61,458 nucleotides of DNA from an uncultured Desulfovibrio sp. (GTDB lineage Bacteria > Desulfobacterota > Desulfovibrionia > Desulfovibrionales > Desulfovibrionaceae): NCBI GenBank assembly GCA_900553065.1, contig USBZ01000005.1, forward strand, positions 1 to 61,458, read 5' to 3'. The notes below the pieces were generated by a model. It was not told the DNA's origin. It made no database searches and saw only the letters and a list, made by a program, of their open reading frames with translations. This document shows positions 1-7,059 of this stretch, piece by piece; positions within the stretch are counted from its first letter, which is position 1; every line of letters begins with the position of its first letter. Made by a program: the position numbers and the translations under genes.

Positions 1-1
1 A

Positions 2-259
2 TCTTTTGGTGTTAAAAATGCTCAGAGAACATCCTCTCAGCTAGTCAAGAGCCTTTTCTTTTTATTCAATGATCCTGAAAGGAAGTATGATAATTTTGAA
101 ATAAACGTCATGCACCGGGCGTTTTATCATTTCAGTATTGCTCATGGGAGAATTTTCTGTTATTTTGAAACAAGAATTTTTTATCCGACGGGATTTTCTC
201 ATGGAGTAACGGACTTTTTTCACAGCGTATACACCATGTCGTTTTTATGTCATTTATGA
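2..259 (+). CDS. Possible 3' end of an AT-rich gene (partial, unrecognised)
   Basis: One frame is open from the first bases of the window to a TGA at 257-259, giving about 85 residues rich in F, H, R and N. The codons are AT-rich (AGA, ATA, TTT), unlike the C-ending codons of the genes that follow. I recognise no family. It overlaps the start of the tungstate regulator and the promoter region that gene should have, so it may be a chance open frame in AT-rich DNA. The upstream part lies outside the window. Confidence 0.2.
   Translation, partial: SFGVKNAQRTSSQLVKSLFFLFNDPERKYDNFEINVMHRAFYHFSIAHGRIFCYFETRIFYPTGFSHGVTDFFHSVYTMSFLCHL
138..166 (+). promoter_or_regulatory. Possible sigma-70 promoter of the tungstate regulator operon
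   Basis: A -35 like TTGCTC (138-143) and a -10 like TATTTT (161-166) are 17 bases apart in AT-rich DNA, about 80 bases before the first gene. The match is moderate. A TunR-type regulator might bind nearby, but I could not identify an operator. Confidence 0.3.
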
Positions 260-1311
260 AACAGCATGGACCTTACCATGTCCGTTCCCGGATTTCCGCG
301 GATCGCAACAGACAAACTGCGAAGTATCCCTTGACTCAGCAACACCTGAACAGAAACATGCTCGAACAGCTCACGCTGCGCTGGGAAGCATGGGAGGCAG
401 AAGCCACGACCACGGCGAAAAAGATCGTCCGTGCCCGGCTTCATCTTCTGTTTCTGCTCATCCGCTACGGCGGGCTGAGGCTCGGCGAGGCGCTGAATCT
501 TCCCGTAAAAAAAGCCGTCGACACGATAACGGGCATGGTGCACATTCCCGATCCCGGCAGCAGGGACGTACTGCTGCCTCTGGCCTGCATGAAGCACATA
601 CGGCGCATTCTCAGTCTGCCTGAAGCGGAGCAGGAGGATTTTCTCCGCTTTGATCAGGGCTTCGTACGGAAAAAATTCTATGCCGTGGCCGAAGGCATGG
701 GACTTTCTCCCGGCATGGCCGGTCCCCGCGCCATCCGCTATGCCAGGGGGCTGGAGCTGCTTGAGCTTCATGTGCCCTTCAACGTGGTTCTGGCCTTTCT
801 CGGCCAGCAGAAAAATACGCAGATCGCAGAATTTCTCGATTTCGCCGGCGGTGAAGTCAAACGCATCGTACGCGGCGAATCCCCGAAAAAAAACAAGGAA
901 GACGACGAGAATGCCTTCATCGGCATCGTCACCGCCATAGTCACGGGCATGAGGGCCGTCAGCGTGGAAGTCACCACCTTCTCGGACCTCGTCATCACGG
1001 CACTTTGCGAGGAAAGGCAGTTCATGAACATGGAACTGCACCTCAATCAGGTCGTCACCGTCATCATTGATCCTGAACGGATCGTCCTGTCTGCGGAAAG
1101 AACCACGACGGGCCTTCAGGGGCCGGTACGGGCCACAGTTGCGTCCATGCATCAGGACGCGGTGGAAACCTTTCTCGTTCTCGAGCTGGCGGACGGCACG
1201 CAGATGCACGCCGTTCAGGAAACGGCCTTTCTCTCCAGGCTCAGGCTCCGTCAGGGCAGCCGTGTCCAGATGAGCTTTCCCTCACGCGGCGTCCGACTTC
1301 TTCCCGAGTGA
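247..1311 (+). CDS. tunR: TunR-like tungstate-responsive transcriptional regulator
   Basis: This 354-residue protein has an N-terminal region related to the catalytic fold of tyrosine recombinases, followed by two TOBE-type molybdate/tungstate-binding repeats. Residues 72-90 resemble the first Arg motif (GLRLGE, Arg78). Residues 160-200 resemble the later HxxR and LGH motifs, but the catalytic His and Tyr are missing: RAIRYARG has no leading His, LGQ replaces LGH, and the end of the region has Phe instead of Tyr. This is the architecture described for TunR of sulfate reducers, a DNA-binding dead integrase fold fused to an oxyanion sensor (about residues 222-281 and 285-350). It lies 52 bases before tupA, which it probably controls. 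The start is uncertain: ATGs at 256 and 358 are alternatives. Confidence 0.82.
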   Translation: MSFMKQHGPYHVRSRISADRNRQTAKYPLTQQHLNRNMLEQLTLRWEAWEAEATTTAKKIVRARLHLLFLLIRYGGLRLGEALNLPVKKAVDTITGMVHIPDPGSRDVLLPLACMKHIRRILSLPEAEQEDFLRFDQGFVRKKFYAVAEGMGLSPGMAGPRAIRYARGLELLELHVPFNVVLAFLGQQKNTQIAEFLDFAGGEVKRIVRGESPKKNKEDDENAFIGIVTAIVTGMRAVSVEVTTFSDLVITALCEERQFMNMELHLNQVVTVIIDPERIVLSAERTTTGLQGPVRATVASMHQDAVETFLVLELADGTQMHAVQETAFLSRLRLRQGSRVQMSFPSRGVRLLPE

Positions 1312-1363
1312 CAAACCGGCGCGCCCTTCCGGGCATGCCGCAAACCATACAAGGAGCATATCC

Positions 1364-2185
1364 ATGAACTATCCCGGCAAAATTCTTTTCGGCACGCTGC
1401 TCGCCCTCTCCTGCGTCGTTCCCGCGCAGGCCGCGGACACCCTGATGATGGCCACGACCACCAGCACGCAGGACTCCGGCCTGCTGGAATACGTCGCCCC
1501 CGTCTTCCAGAAGGAAACCGGCATTGATCTCAAGTGGGTGGCCGTAGGTACCGGCAAGGCTCTCGAAATCTCCAAGAACTGCGACGCCGACGTGCTGCTC
1601 GTCCATGCTCCCGACGTGGAAAAGAAGTTCATTGAAGACGGCTTCGGCATCGACCGCCGTCAGATCATGTACAACGACTTCGTCATTGTCGGTCCCAAGG
1701 CCGATCCTGCGAAGATCGCCGGCAAGACCACGGCCGAAGCCCTGAAGACCATTTACGACGCCAAGGCCGGTTTCGTCAGCCGCGGCGACAAGTCCGGCAC
1801 CCATTCCGCCGAACTTGCGCTGTGGAAGAAGTCCAACCTGAACCCCGACAAGGAATCCTTCTACATTTCCGCCGGTCAGGGCATGATGGCCACGCTGGCC
1901 ATTGCCGCCGAAAAGGGCGCCTACGCCCTTACCGACCGCGGTACCTGGATCAAGTACGACAACCAGCAGGGCGACGCCAATCCTCTTGCCATCGTTGTGG
2001 AAGGCGACTCCGCGCTGTTCAACCAGTACAGCGTCATCACCACCAATCCCGCCATGTGCCCCAACGTCAAGAAGGATCTTGCCGTGAAGTTCGAAGACTG
2101 GTGGGTGAAGCCCGAAACCCAGAAGCTCATCGAAGACTACAAGCTCGAAGGCAAGCAGCTCTTCTTCCCCAACGCAGGTAAGTAA
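1364..2185 (+). CDS. tupA: TupA, tungstate-binding periplasmic protein of an ABC importer
   Basis: A 273-residue secreted binding protein. A signal peptide ends near AQA-AD (residue 24). It is followed by the TTTS-type oxyanion motif (MATTTSTQDSG), which is typical of TupA and distinguishes it from ModA and WtpA. The motifs VAVGTGKALE and SRGDKSGTH are also those of this family. It captures tungstate in the periplasm and delivers it to TupB/TupC, supplying tungsten-dependent enzymes such as formate dehydrogenases. The ATG follows AAGGAG. The tunR-tupA-tupB-tupC order points to a self-contained regulated import unit. Confidence 0.94.
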   Translation: MNYPGKILFGTLLALSCVVPAQAADTLMMATTTSTQDSGLLEYVAPVFQKETGIDLKWVAVGTGKALEISKNCDADVLLVHAPDVEKKFIEDGFGIDRRQIMYNDFVIVGPKADPAKIAGKTTAEALKTIYDAKAGFVSRGDKSGTHSAELALWKKSNLNPDKESFYISAGQGMMATLAIAAEKGAYALTDRGTWIKYDNQQGDANPLAIVVEGDSALFNQYSVITTNPAMCPNVKKDLAVKFEDWWVKPETQKLIEDYKLEGKQLFFPNAGK

Positions 2186-2193
2186 GCCTACAG

Positions 2194-2219
2194 GCGGACC
2201 GCGGAAGCGGTCCGCTCTC
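2194..2219 (+). terminator. Hairpin between tupA and tupB (attenuating terminator)
   Basis: A perfect 9-bp GC stem (2194-2202 with 2207-2215, loop GGAA) lies directly after the tupA stop and is followed by a C/T-rich tract. It probably lets only part of the transcripts reach tupB and tupC, so that the binding protein exceeds the membrane components. It may also protect the tupA mRNA 3' end. Confidence 0.6.
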
Positions 2220-2242
2220 CCCTTTTTCTTCCGCAGGTTATC

Positions 2243-2938
2243 ATGGGATATTTCAGCGAAGGCATGAGCAAGGCGATCGACCTGCTTCTGCACATGGACG
2301 ACGCCACGTTTTCCGCCATTCAGGCCACCCTTTCCTCCACCAGCTGCGCGCTCATCATCGCCACGATTCTGGGACTGCCCCTGGGCTTTCTGCTCGGCTA
2401 TACCAATTTTCCCGGGAAAAAATTTCTGAGGCTCGTGTCAGACACGCTGCTGGCCTTTCCCACGGTATTGATCGGACTCGTCGTGTATGTATTCATCACC
2501 TACCGCGGCCCGCTCGGTCAGTTCGGCCTGCTCTTCACCCTGCCGGGCATGGTCATAGGTCAGAGCATACTCGCCCTTCCCATCGTTATTTCCTGGACGG
2601 CGCAGGCCGTGGAAAGCCTTGACTCCCGCTGCCGGGAAACGCTGCTCACCCTCGGGGCCTCGCCTTCGCAGCTGGCCCTGCAAACCATACGGGAAGTCCG
2701 CTACGATCTCGGCATGGTCTGCGTGACGGCCTTCGGGCGCGTGGTCACGGAAGTGGGCGTCGCCATGATGCTCGGCGGCAATATCCGCTACTCCACAAGA
2801 ACCATGACTACCGCCATTTCGCTGGAAACCAGCAAGGGCGAGTTCGCCCAGGGCATTGCGCTCGGCATCGTGCTTCTGCTCGTTGCCTTTCTCGTCAATT
2901 TCCTGCTGTCCTGGCTCAGACAAAAGGGGCGCGCATGA
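2243..2938 (+). CDS. tupB: TupB, tungstate ABC transporter permease
   Basis: A 231-residue integral membrane protein with about five or six hydrophobic segments and the cytoplasmic EAA-type loop near residues 133-155 (CRETLLTLGASPSQ...TIREVRYD) that docks on the ATPase. It forms the tungstate channel in the inner membrane. Its stop overlaps the start of tupC (ATGA), so the two are probably translationally coupled. Family length and order agree with TupB. Confidence 0.92.
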   Translation: MGYFSEGMSKAIDLLLHMDDATFSAIQATLSSTSCALIIATILGLPLGFLLGYTNFPGKKFLRLVSDTLLAFPTVLIGLVVYVFITYRGPLGQFGLLFTLPGMVIGQSILALPIVISWTAQAVESLDSRCRETLLTLGASPSQLALQTIREVRYDLGMVCVTAFGRVVTEVGVAMMLGGNIRYSTRTMTTAISLETSKGEFAQGIALGIVLLLVAFLVNFLLSWLRQKGRA

Positions 2939-3567
2939 ACATTCTCTTTGAAGCGCATGATCTGCGCAAATGCTACGGAGACATCACGGCACTCCATCTT
3001 CCCCATTTCGTCATGGAGCGGGGAGAAACCGTGGTGCTTACCGGAAGAAACGGCAGCGGCAAGTCCACGCTGCTGCGCCTGCTCGCCTTTCTGGAAAAGC
3101 CCACGTCCGGCGTGCTGCGCTATACCGGAAGTCAGACGGATCCCCGCCGGGAAATCACGCTTCTTCTGCAGGAACCCTATCTCATGAAGGCTTCCGTATT
3201 CTGGAACGTTACGCTGGGCCTGCGCCTGCGCGGCATCGACAAGGCCACCGCGCGCAAAAAATATGAGGAAAGCATGCTGGCCGTAGGATTTTCAGATCCG
3301 CAAAGCATGGCGCCCCGCGGTCCCGGTGAACTTTCCGGAGGGGAGCGACAGCGCATCGCCCTCGCCTCACGCCTCATTCTTTCCCCGTCCGTGCTTCTTC
3401 TCGATGAACCGACGTCCAATGTTGACGCGGCGAGCGAAAAAGCCATACTCAATGTGGTAAGGTCTCTGCGAGACAGCGGCGTCAGCGTGGTCTGCTCCAC
3501 GCACGACAGGGATATTCCCGCCGCTCTCGAAGCCAGGGAAACAGCCATCGTCTGCGCCCCGGTCTGA
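2935..3567 (+). CDS. tupC: TupC, tungstate ABC transporter ATPase
   Basis: A 210-residue ABC ATPase with Walker A GRNGSGKST near residue 37-45, Q-loop LLQEPYL, signature LSGGERQ, Walker B VLLLDEPTS and the switch His in CSTHD. It powers the TupB channel. It is short and has no C-terminal regulatory TOBE domain of the ModC type, which fits TupC. It overlaps tupB by four bases. Confidence 0.93.
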   Translation: MNILFEAHDLRKCYGDITALHLPHFVMERGETVVLTGRNGSGKSTLLRLLAFLEKPTSGVLRYTGSQTDPRREITLLLQEPYLMKASVFWNVTLGLRLRGIDKATARKKYEESMLAVGFSDPQSMAPRGPGELSGGERQRIALASRLILSPSVLLLDEPTSNVDAASEKAILNVVRSLRDSGVSVVCSTHDRDIPAALEARETAIVCAPV

Positions 3568-3621
3568 TCATCGGACCGGCCGCATCAAAAACAACAATAG
3601 ACAGACATTCCGGAGAAAACC

Positions 3622-4077
3622 ATGCGCATCGTTGCCGTATCCACCAGTGCCCGCAAGGGTGAAAAGAAAGTCAATCAGCCCCAGGTGACGCTTGTGGCCA
3701 ACCACGGCGTGGAAGGCGACGTCCATGCCGACGGCACCCACCGTCAGCTCAGCCTGCTCGCCATGGAAGACATAGAATACATGCGCTCCATGGGCGCCGA
3801 CGTTCATCCCGGCGATTTTGCCGAAAACATCACCACCGAAGGTGTGGAACTTCATACCTGTCCGCTCGGCACCCGCTTCACCATCGGTGACGACATCGAG
3901 CTCGTCCTGACCCAGATCGGCAAGGAATGCCACATGGGCTGCGCCATCCGTCAGCAGGTAGGCGACTGCATCATGCCCAGAAGAGGCGTATTCTGCCGCA
4001 TTCTCAAGGGCGGCGTGGTCAAGCCCGGCGACAGCTTCCGCATTACCTTCCGTCCCCAGGTTCTTCCTCAGGCGTAA
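3622..4077 (+). CDS. MOSC domain protein
   Basis: A 151-residue stand-alone MOSC domain. The N-terminal pattern VSTSARKGEKK, the segment VEGDVHADGTHRQLSLL, and the conserved Cys region GKECHMGC near residue 105 match MOSC proteins, which are related to the C-terminal domain of molybdenum cofactor sulfurases. It is small and cytosolic and sits between the tungstate importer and the cofactor synthesis genes. It probably helps to handle or modify the pterin-bound metal, but the exact reaction is not known from sequence. AGGAG-like bases precede the ATG. Confidence 0.88.
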   Translation: MRIVAVSTSARKGEKKVNQPQVTLVANHGVEGDVHADGTHRQLSLLAMEDIEYMRSMGADVHPGDFAENITTEGVELHTCPLGTRFTIGDDIELVLTQIGKECHMGCAIRQQVGDCIMPRRGVFCRILKGGVVKPGDSFRITFRPQVLPQA

Positions 4078-4089
4078 GTCGAGGCTGCC

Positions 4090-5127
4090 ATGTCCGAATT
4101 CTCTCATCTCGACGCTTCGGGCGCTCCCCGCATGGTGGACGTCGGAGCCAAAAACGAAACAAAGCGCACGGCCATTGCCCGGGCCGTGGTGGAACTGAAC
4201 GCCCATACGCTGGAGCTGCTCAAGGCCAAGGCTCTGCCCAAGGGCGATGTGCTTACCGTGGCACAGGTGGCCGGCATCATGGCCGCCAAGCGCACGGCGG
4301 AGCTTATTCCCATGTGCCACCCGCTGGCCATCACCCATGCCGACGTGCGCTTCAAAGTGCAGGATGAGCCGCCTGCCGTGATTCTTGAAGCCTCCGCCAG
4401 CACCACGGGACGCACCGGCGTGGAAATGGAAGCCATCATTGCGGCGCAGATCGCCGCGGCCACCATCTACGACATGGTCAAGGCCGTGCAGAAGGACGTG
4501 GTCATCCGCGACGTTCGCCTCATCCTCAAGTCCGGCGGCAAAAGCGGTCTTTTCAAGACCGACGATCCGCTGCTCTTTGACGTGGAGGATACGCCGCTTC
4601 CGCAGCCCCGGCCTCTGCCCGAAGCCTGGACGGGCGAAGGACTTGCCGTGGCCTGCATCACGCTGTCCGACAAGGGATACGCCGGAGACCGAGTGGACGA
4701 AAGCGGCCCCGCGCTGCTGGACATGATGGCCCCTCTGTCGCCCGCAAAGCGCGAACTCTTCCTGCTGCCCGATGATCCGCGCGCCCTGCGCAAGCTTGTC
4801 AGGGATCTCGCCTCCTCCGGCTGGGGACTCATCGTCACCACGGGAGGCACGGGCCTTTCGCCCCGCGACTTCACGCCGGAAGCTCTGCTGCCCGTGCTGG
4901 ACCGCCGTCTGCCCGGCTTTGAGCAGGTCATGTTCGCGGAAGGGCTGGTCCATACGCCCCGGGCCGTGCTTTCCCGCTGCCTGGCGGGCACGCTCGGCCG
5001 TACCATGCTCATCGCCCTGCCGGGAAGCCGCCGGGCCGCCATGGAAAATCTTGCCGCCCTGCTGCCCGTGCTGCCTCATGCGCTGGAAAAGCTCAACGGC
5101 GACATGAGCGACTGCGGAAGGAGCTAG
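4090..5127 (+). CDS. Bifunctional MoaC - MogA/MoaB molybdopterin biosynthesis fusion
   Basis: A 345-residue fusion. Residues 1-160 are MoaC, cyclic pyranopterin monophosphate synthase, with the MCHPLAITH motif, the TGVEMEA segment and the DMVKAV helix that carries the Asp/Lys pair. Residues about 178-345 are a MogA/MoaB-type molybdopterin adenylyltransferase, with SDKGYAGDRVDESG and the TTGGTGLSPRD loop that binds molybdopterin. The first half makes cPMP from the MoaA product; the second activates molybdopterin with ATP before metal insertion. It is 13 bases after the MOSC gene and 4 bases before moaA. MoaC-MoaB fusions are known in several bacteria. Confidence 0.93.
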   Translation: MSEFSHLDASGAPRMVDVGAKNETKRTAIARAVVELNAHTLELLKAKALPKGDVLTVAQVAGIMAAKRTAELIPMCHPLAITHADVRFKVQDEPPAVILEASASTTGRTGVEMEAIIAAQIAAATIYDMVKAVQKDVVIRDVRLILKSGGKSGLFKTDDPLLFDVEDTPLPQPRPLPEAWTGEGLAVACITLSDKGYAGDRVDESGPALLDMMAPLSPAKRELFLLPDDPRALRKLVRDLASSGWGLIVTTGGTGLSPRDFTPEALLPVLDRRLPGFEQVMFAEGLVHTPRAVLSRCLAGTLGRTMLIALPGSRRAAMENLAALLPVLPHALEKLNGDMSDCGRS

Positions 5128-5131
5128 CATC

Positions 5132-6187
5132 ATGCCGGAACAGAATGCCCCCTCTGACGCCCTGCTTGTCGACGGACACGGCAGAACCGTGCGCTACCTG
5201 CGCATTTCCGTGACCGACCGATGCAATCTCTGCTGCCGCTACTGCCGGGACGAAGGCGTGCCTTTCATTCCGCACGAGAATATCCTGCGCTTTGAGGAAA
5301 TAGAGAAGATCATCGAGATCGCCACGGAACTTGGCGTGCACAAGCTGCGCTTCACCGGCGGGGAACCCTTTGCCCGAAAGGGCTTTCTCGACTTTCTCAG
5401 CCGAATCCACGAAAGATTCCCGCATGTTGCGCTCAAGCTGACCACCAACGGCACCCTGTTCGCTCCGGCGCTGGATACCCTCAAGGAACTCGGCGTTTCG
5501 GTCAATCTGTCTCTCGACTCGCTGGATCGCCAAAAATATGCCTCCATCACGGGCAGAGACGAGCTGCCCACGGTGCTCGACAACATGCATCGCATGCTGG
5601 AGATGGGCATTCCTCTGAAAATCAACGCCGTGGCCATGCGCGGCGTCAACGACAACGAGCTGCATGATCTGGCCGCCATGGCCATGAACTGGCCGGTGGA
5701 CGTGCGCTTCATCGAGTTCATGCCCATGGGGGACTCCACCATATGGTCGAACAACCTGTTCTGGCCTGCGGCCGACATTCTGGAAACGGCCCGCAGATAC
5801 TGGAAGCTCGACCCTGTGGCCCTGCGCCGCAAAGACGGTCAGGCAAGCGAAGGCTCCGCCGCCGAGGAACGCGGACCGGCCAAGCTCTGGAAGCTCATTG
5901 CTCCGGACGGCACGGTGTCCCGGGGCAGCTTCGGCCTCATCACCTCCGTCACACAGAGCTTCTGCCAGTCCTGCAACCGCCTGCGCCTTACGGCGGAAGG
6001 CAATATCCGCACCTGCCTCTTCGACGACAGGGAGTATCCCATACGGGATATTCTGCGAGAAAAAGGCCCGGAAGAAGTGCGCCGCATCATGATCGAGGCG
6101 GTATCCCGGAAGCCTGTGGGCGCGGAAATTCTGGCCTCGAGGCAGGGCCCTGTGGCACATAAGCGCATGTCCGCCATAGGCGGCTAA
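5132..6187 (+). CDS. moaA: MoaA, GTP 3',8-cyclase
   Basis: A 351-residue radical SAM enzyme that starts molybdenum/tungsten cofactor synthesis from GTP. The N-terminal cluster motif is Cys31-x3-Cys35-x2-Cys38. The C-terminal cluster ligands are Cys278-x2-Cys281-x13-Cys295. The protein ends in the Gly-Gly tail required for activity in MoaA. GGEP, the SAM-binding segment, is at about residues 75-78. The usual CMP after the first cluster is replaced by CRDEG. The ATG at 5132 has AAGGAG upstream. It forms the last step-gene of this cluster, so cPMP synthesis (MoaA+MoaC) is encoded together. Confidence 0.95.
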   Translation: MPEQNAPSDALLVDGHGRTVRYLRISVTDRCNLCCRYCRDEGVPFIPHENILRFEEIEKIIEIATELGVHKLRFTGGEPFARKGFLDFLSRIHERFPHVALKLTTNGTLFAPALDTLKELGVSVNLSLDSLDRQKYASITGRDELPTVLDNMHRMLEMGIPLKINAVAMRGVNDNELHDLAAMAMNWPVDVRFIEFMPMGDSTIWSNNLFWPAADILETARRYWKLDPVALRRKDGQASEGSAAEERGPAKLWKLIAPDGTVSRGSFGLITSVTQSFCQSCNRLRLTAEGNIRTCLFDDREYPIRDILREKGPEEVRRIMIEAVSRKPVGAEILASRQGPVAHKRMSAIGG

Positions 6188-6388
6188 AGGCAGCGCCGAG
6201 AACGCGCAAGATACGCCGACGAAAAGAAGCTCGTCTTGCCTGCCCGGTCTTCTCTGTCCGGCATGGCGAAACGTGCTCCTGCCCCCGGCAGGATCGTTGC
6301 AGCCCTGGCAAAGCCCAAGCTGACTTTCCGAAGCGGTCTGCCGCCGACACGCCTTTCCTTTTGCCGCGCATTGGCACAAGCCATGAAA

Positions 6389-6425
6389 AACTGCGCAGGA
6401 TGTTCCATCCTGCGCAGTTCTCTTT
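6389..6425 (+). terminator. Strong terminator downstream of moaA
   Basis: A perfect 13-bp stem (6389-6401 with 6407-6419), a 5-base loop and a T-rich tail (CTCTTTT). A-rich DNA on the other side means it could also work on the - strand. Confidence 0.85.
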
Positions 6426-6616
6426 TAATCGTATGCAGCAAAGCCGCCAGTCCCCCGCCTCTCTTTTTCATCCGGTTCTGTGCCCGAGAGACGCGAACAC
6501 GACGCATCCGGAAAGACCTGGTGCGGAAAATCCTTGTTCCCCTCCCCCAAAAAAGCGCCGGAGCAGCACGGCAGGCAACCGCGGCGACACTTCGAGTCTG
6601 AAACCTGCCGTTAAAG

Positions 6617-6646
6617 CAAAAGAGCCGCAGACATGGTCTGCGGCTC
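6617..6646 (-). terminator. Terminator of tRNA-Leu
   Basis: An 11-bp stem (6622-6632 with 6636-6646) is followed on the - strand by TTTTGC, 13 bases past the CCA end of the tRNA. It fits a single-tRNA transcript. Confidence 0.85.
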
Positions 6647-6658
6647 ATTGTATTCAAC

Positions 6659-6745
6659 TGGTGCCCAGGGGGAGACTCGAACTCCCACGCCATTCGGCGC
6701 TACCACCTCAAGATAGTGTGTCTACCAATTCCACCACCTGGGCAC
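6659..6745 (-). tRNA. tRNA-Leu (anticodon GAG)
   Basis: On the - strand the 87 bases fold as a class II tRNA. The acceptor arm starts GTGCCCA and ends TGGGCACCA with an encoded CCA. The D arm contains GGAATTGGTAGAC, the anticodon loop is TTGAGGT (GAG) on a CTATC/GGTAG stem, a long variable arm is present, and the T loop is GTTCGAGTC. It closely resembles the known bacterial tRNA-Leu(GAG) pattern. Confidence 0.96.
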
Positions 6746-6754
6746 GAGCTGCAA

Positions 6755-6782
6755 CTTATAGAAAATCGACCGGGCTGGCAAG
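6755..6782 (-). promoter_or_regulatory. tRNA-Leu promoter
   Basis: On the - strand a CTTGCC -35 and TATAAG -10 (6755-6760) are 16 bases apart, preceded by an A-tract. The -10 is 9 bases before the mature 5' end. Confidence 0.6.
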
Positions 6783-6995
6783 CATTTTTTTTCCGTTTTA
6801 CAAAAAAAATTATTTTTTCATCAAATAACGCGCATTCTGCAGGTCAGACTGCCGGTTTTGCTCCCTGCCCACGCTCTGCGCTTTCTTTTTTTGCCGTCAT
6901 ATTCGTCCTAATGAGTCTTCCCGTTATGGACAAACGGCTCTCCAGCAGATAACTTTTAATCATCATTTAAGAAAATAGTCCGTTCGTTACTTCAT

Positions 6996-7011
6996 CGGCA
7001 CGAATCTTGCA
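6996..7011 (+). promoter_or_regulatory. Sigma-54 (-24/-12) promoter
   Basis: The sequence CGGCACGAATCTTGCA matches the consensus TGGCACG-N4-TTGCA at all but the first base. The invariant GG (6997-6998) and GC (7009-7010) have the required 10 bases between them. Transcription should start near 7022, about 38 bases before the start codon. Confidence 0.8.
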
Positions 7012-7059
7012 TCATCATAAACATCCGTATGACGTTCACCCCATCCAAGGAGTATGACC

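Larger units (their letters stand above)
6188..6658. other. Gene-free spacer between moaA and tRNA-Leu
   Basis: I see no credible gene here. The open frames on both strands have no recognisable domains, no good ribosome binding sites and overlap each other. Two strong hairpins are present, listed separately: one ends the tup-moa operon or serves both strands, and the other ends the tRNA transcript. Confidence 0.6.
6746..7059 (+). other. AT-rich regulatory region upstream of the effector-like gene
   Basis: This 314-base stretch has no gene. It is clearly more AT-rich than its surroundings. It contains the tRNA promoter on the - strand, an inverted repeat CCGTT-N7-AACGG (6921-6937), and the sigma-54 promoter at 6996-7011. 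The room between them suits an enhancer-binding activator. Confidence 0.6.

Noticed and set aside
250..1209. A 319-codon open frame on the - strand under tunR
   Set aside because: It mirrors the tunR gene, has no recognisable domain, and the + strand protein has two clear domain types.
3568..5133. A 521-codon open frame on the - strand under MOSC and moaC-mogA
   Set aside because: It is rich in His, Gly and Arg, as expected for the reverse of C-rich coding DNA; the + strand genes have conserved motifs.
6236..6601. A 121-codon + strand frame between moaA and tRNA-Leu
   Set aside because: It spans the strong terminator at 6389-6425 and has no ribosome site or domain.
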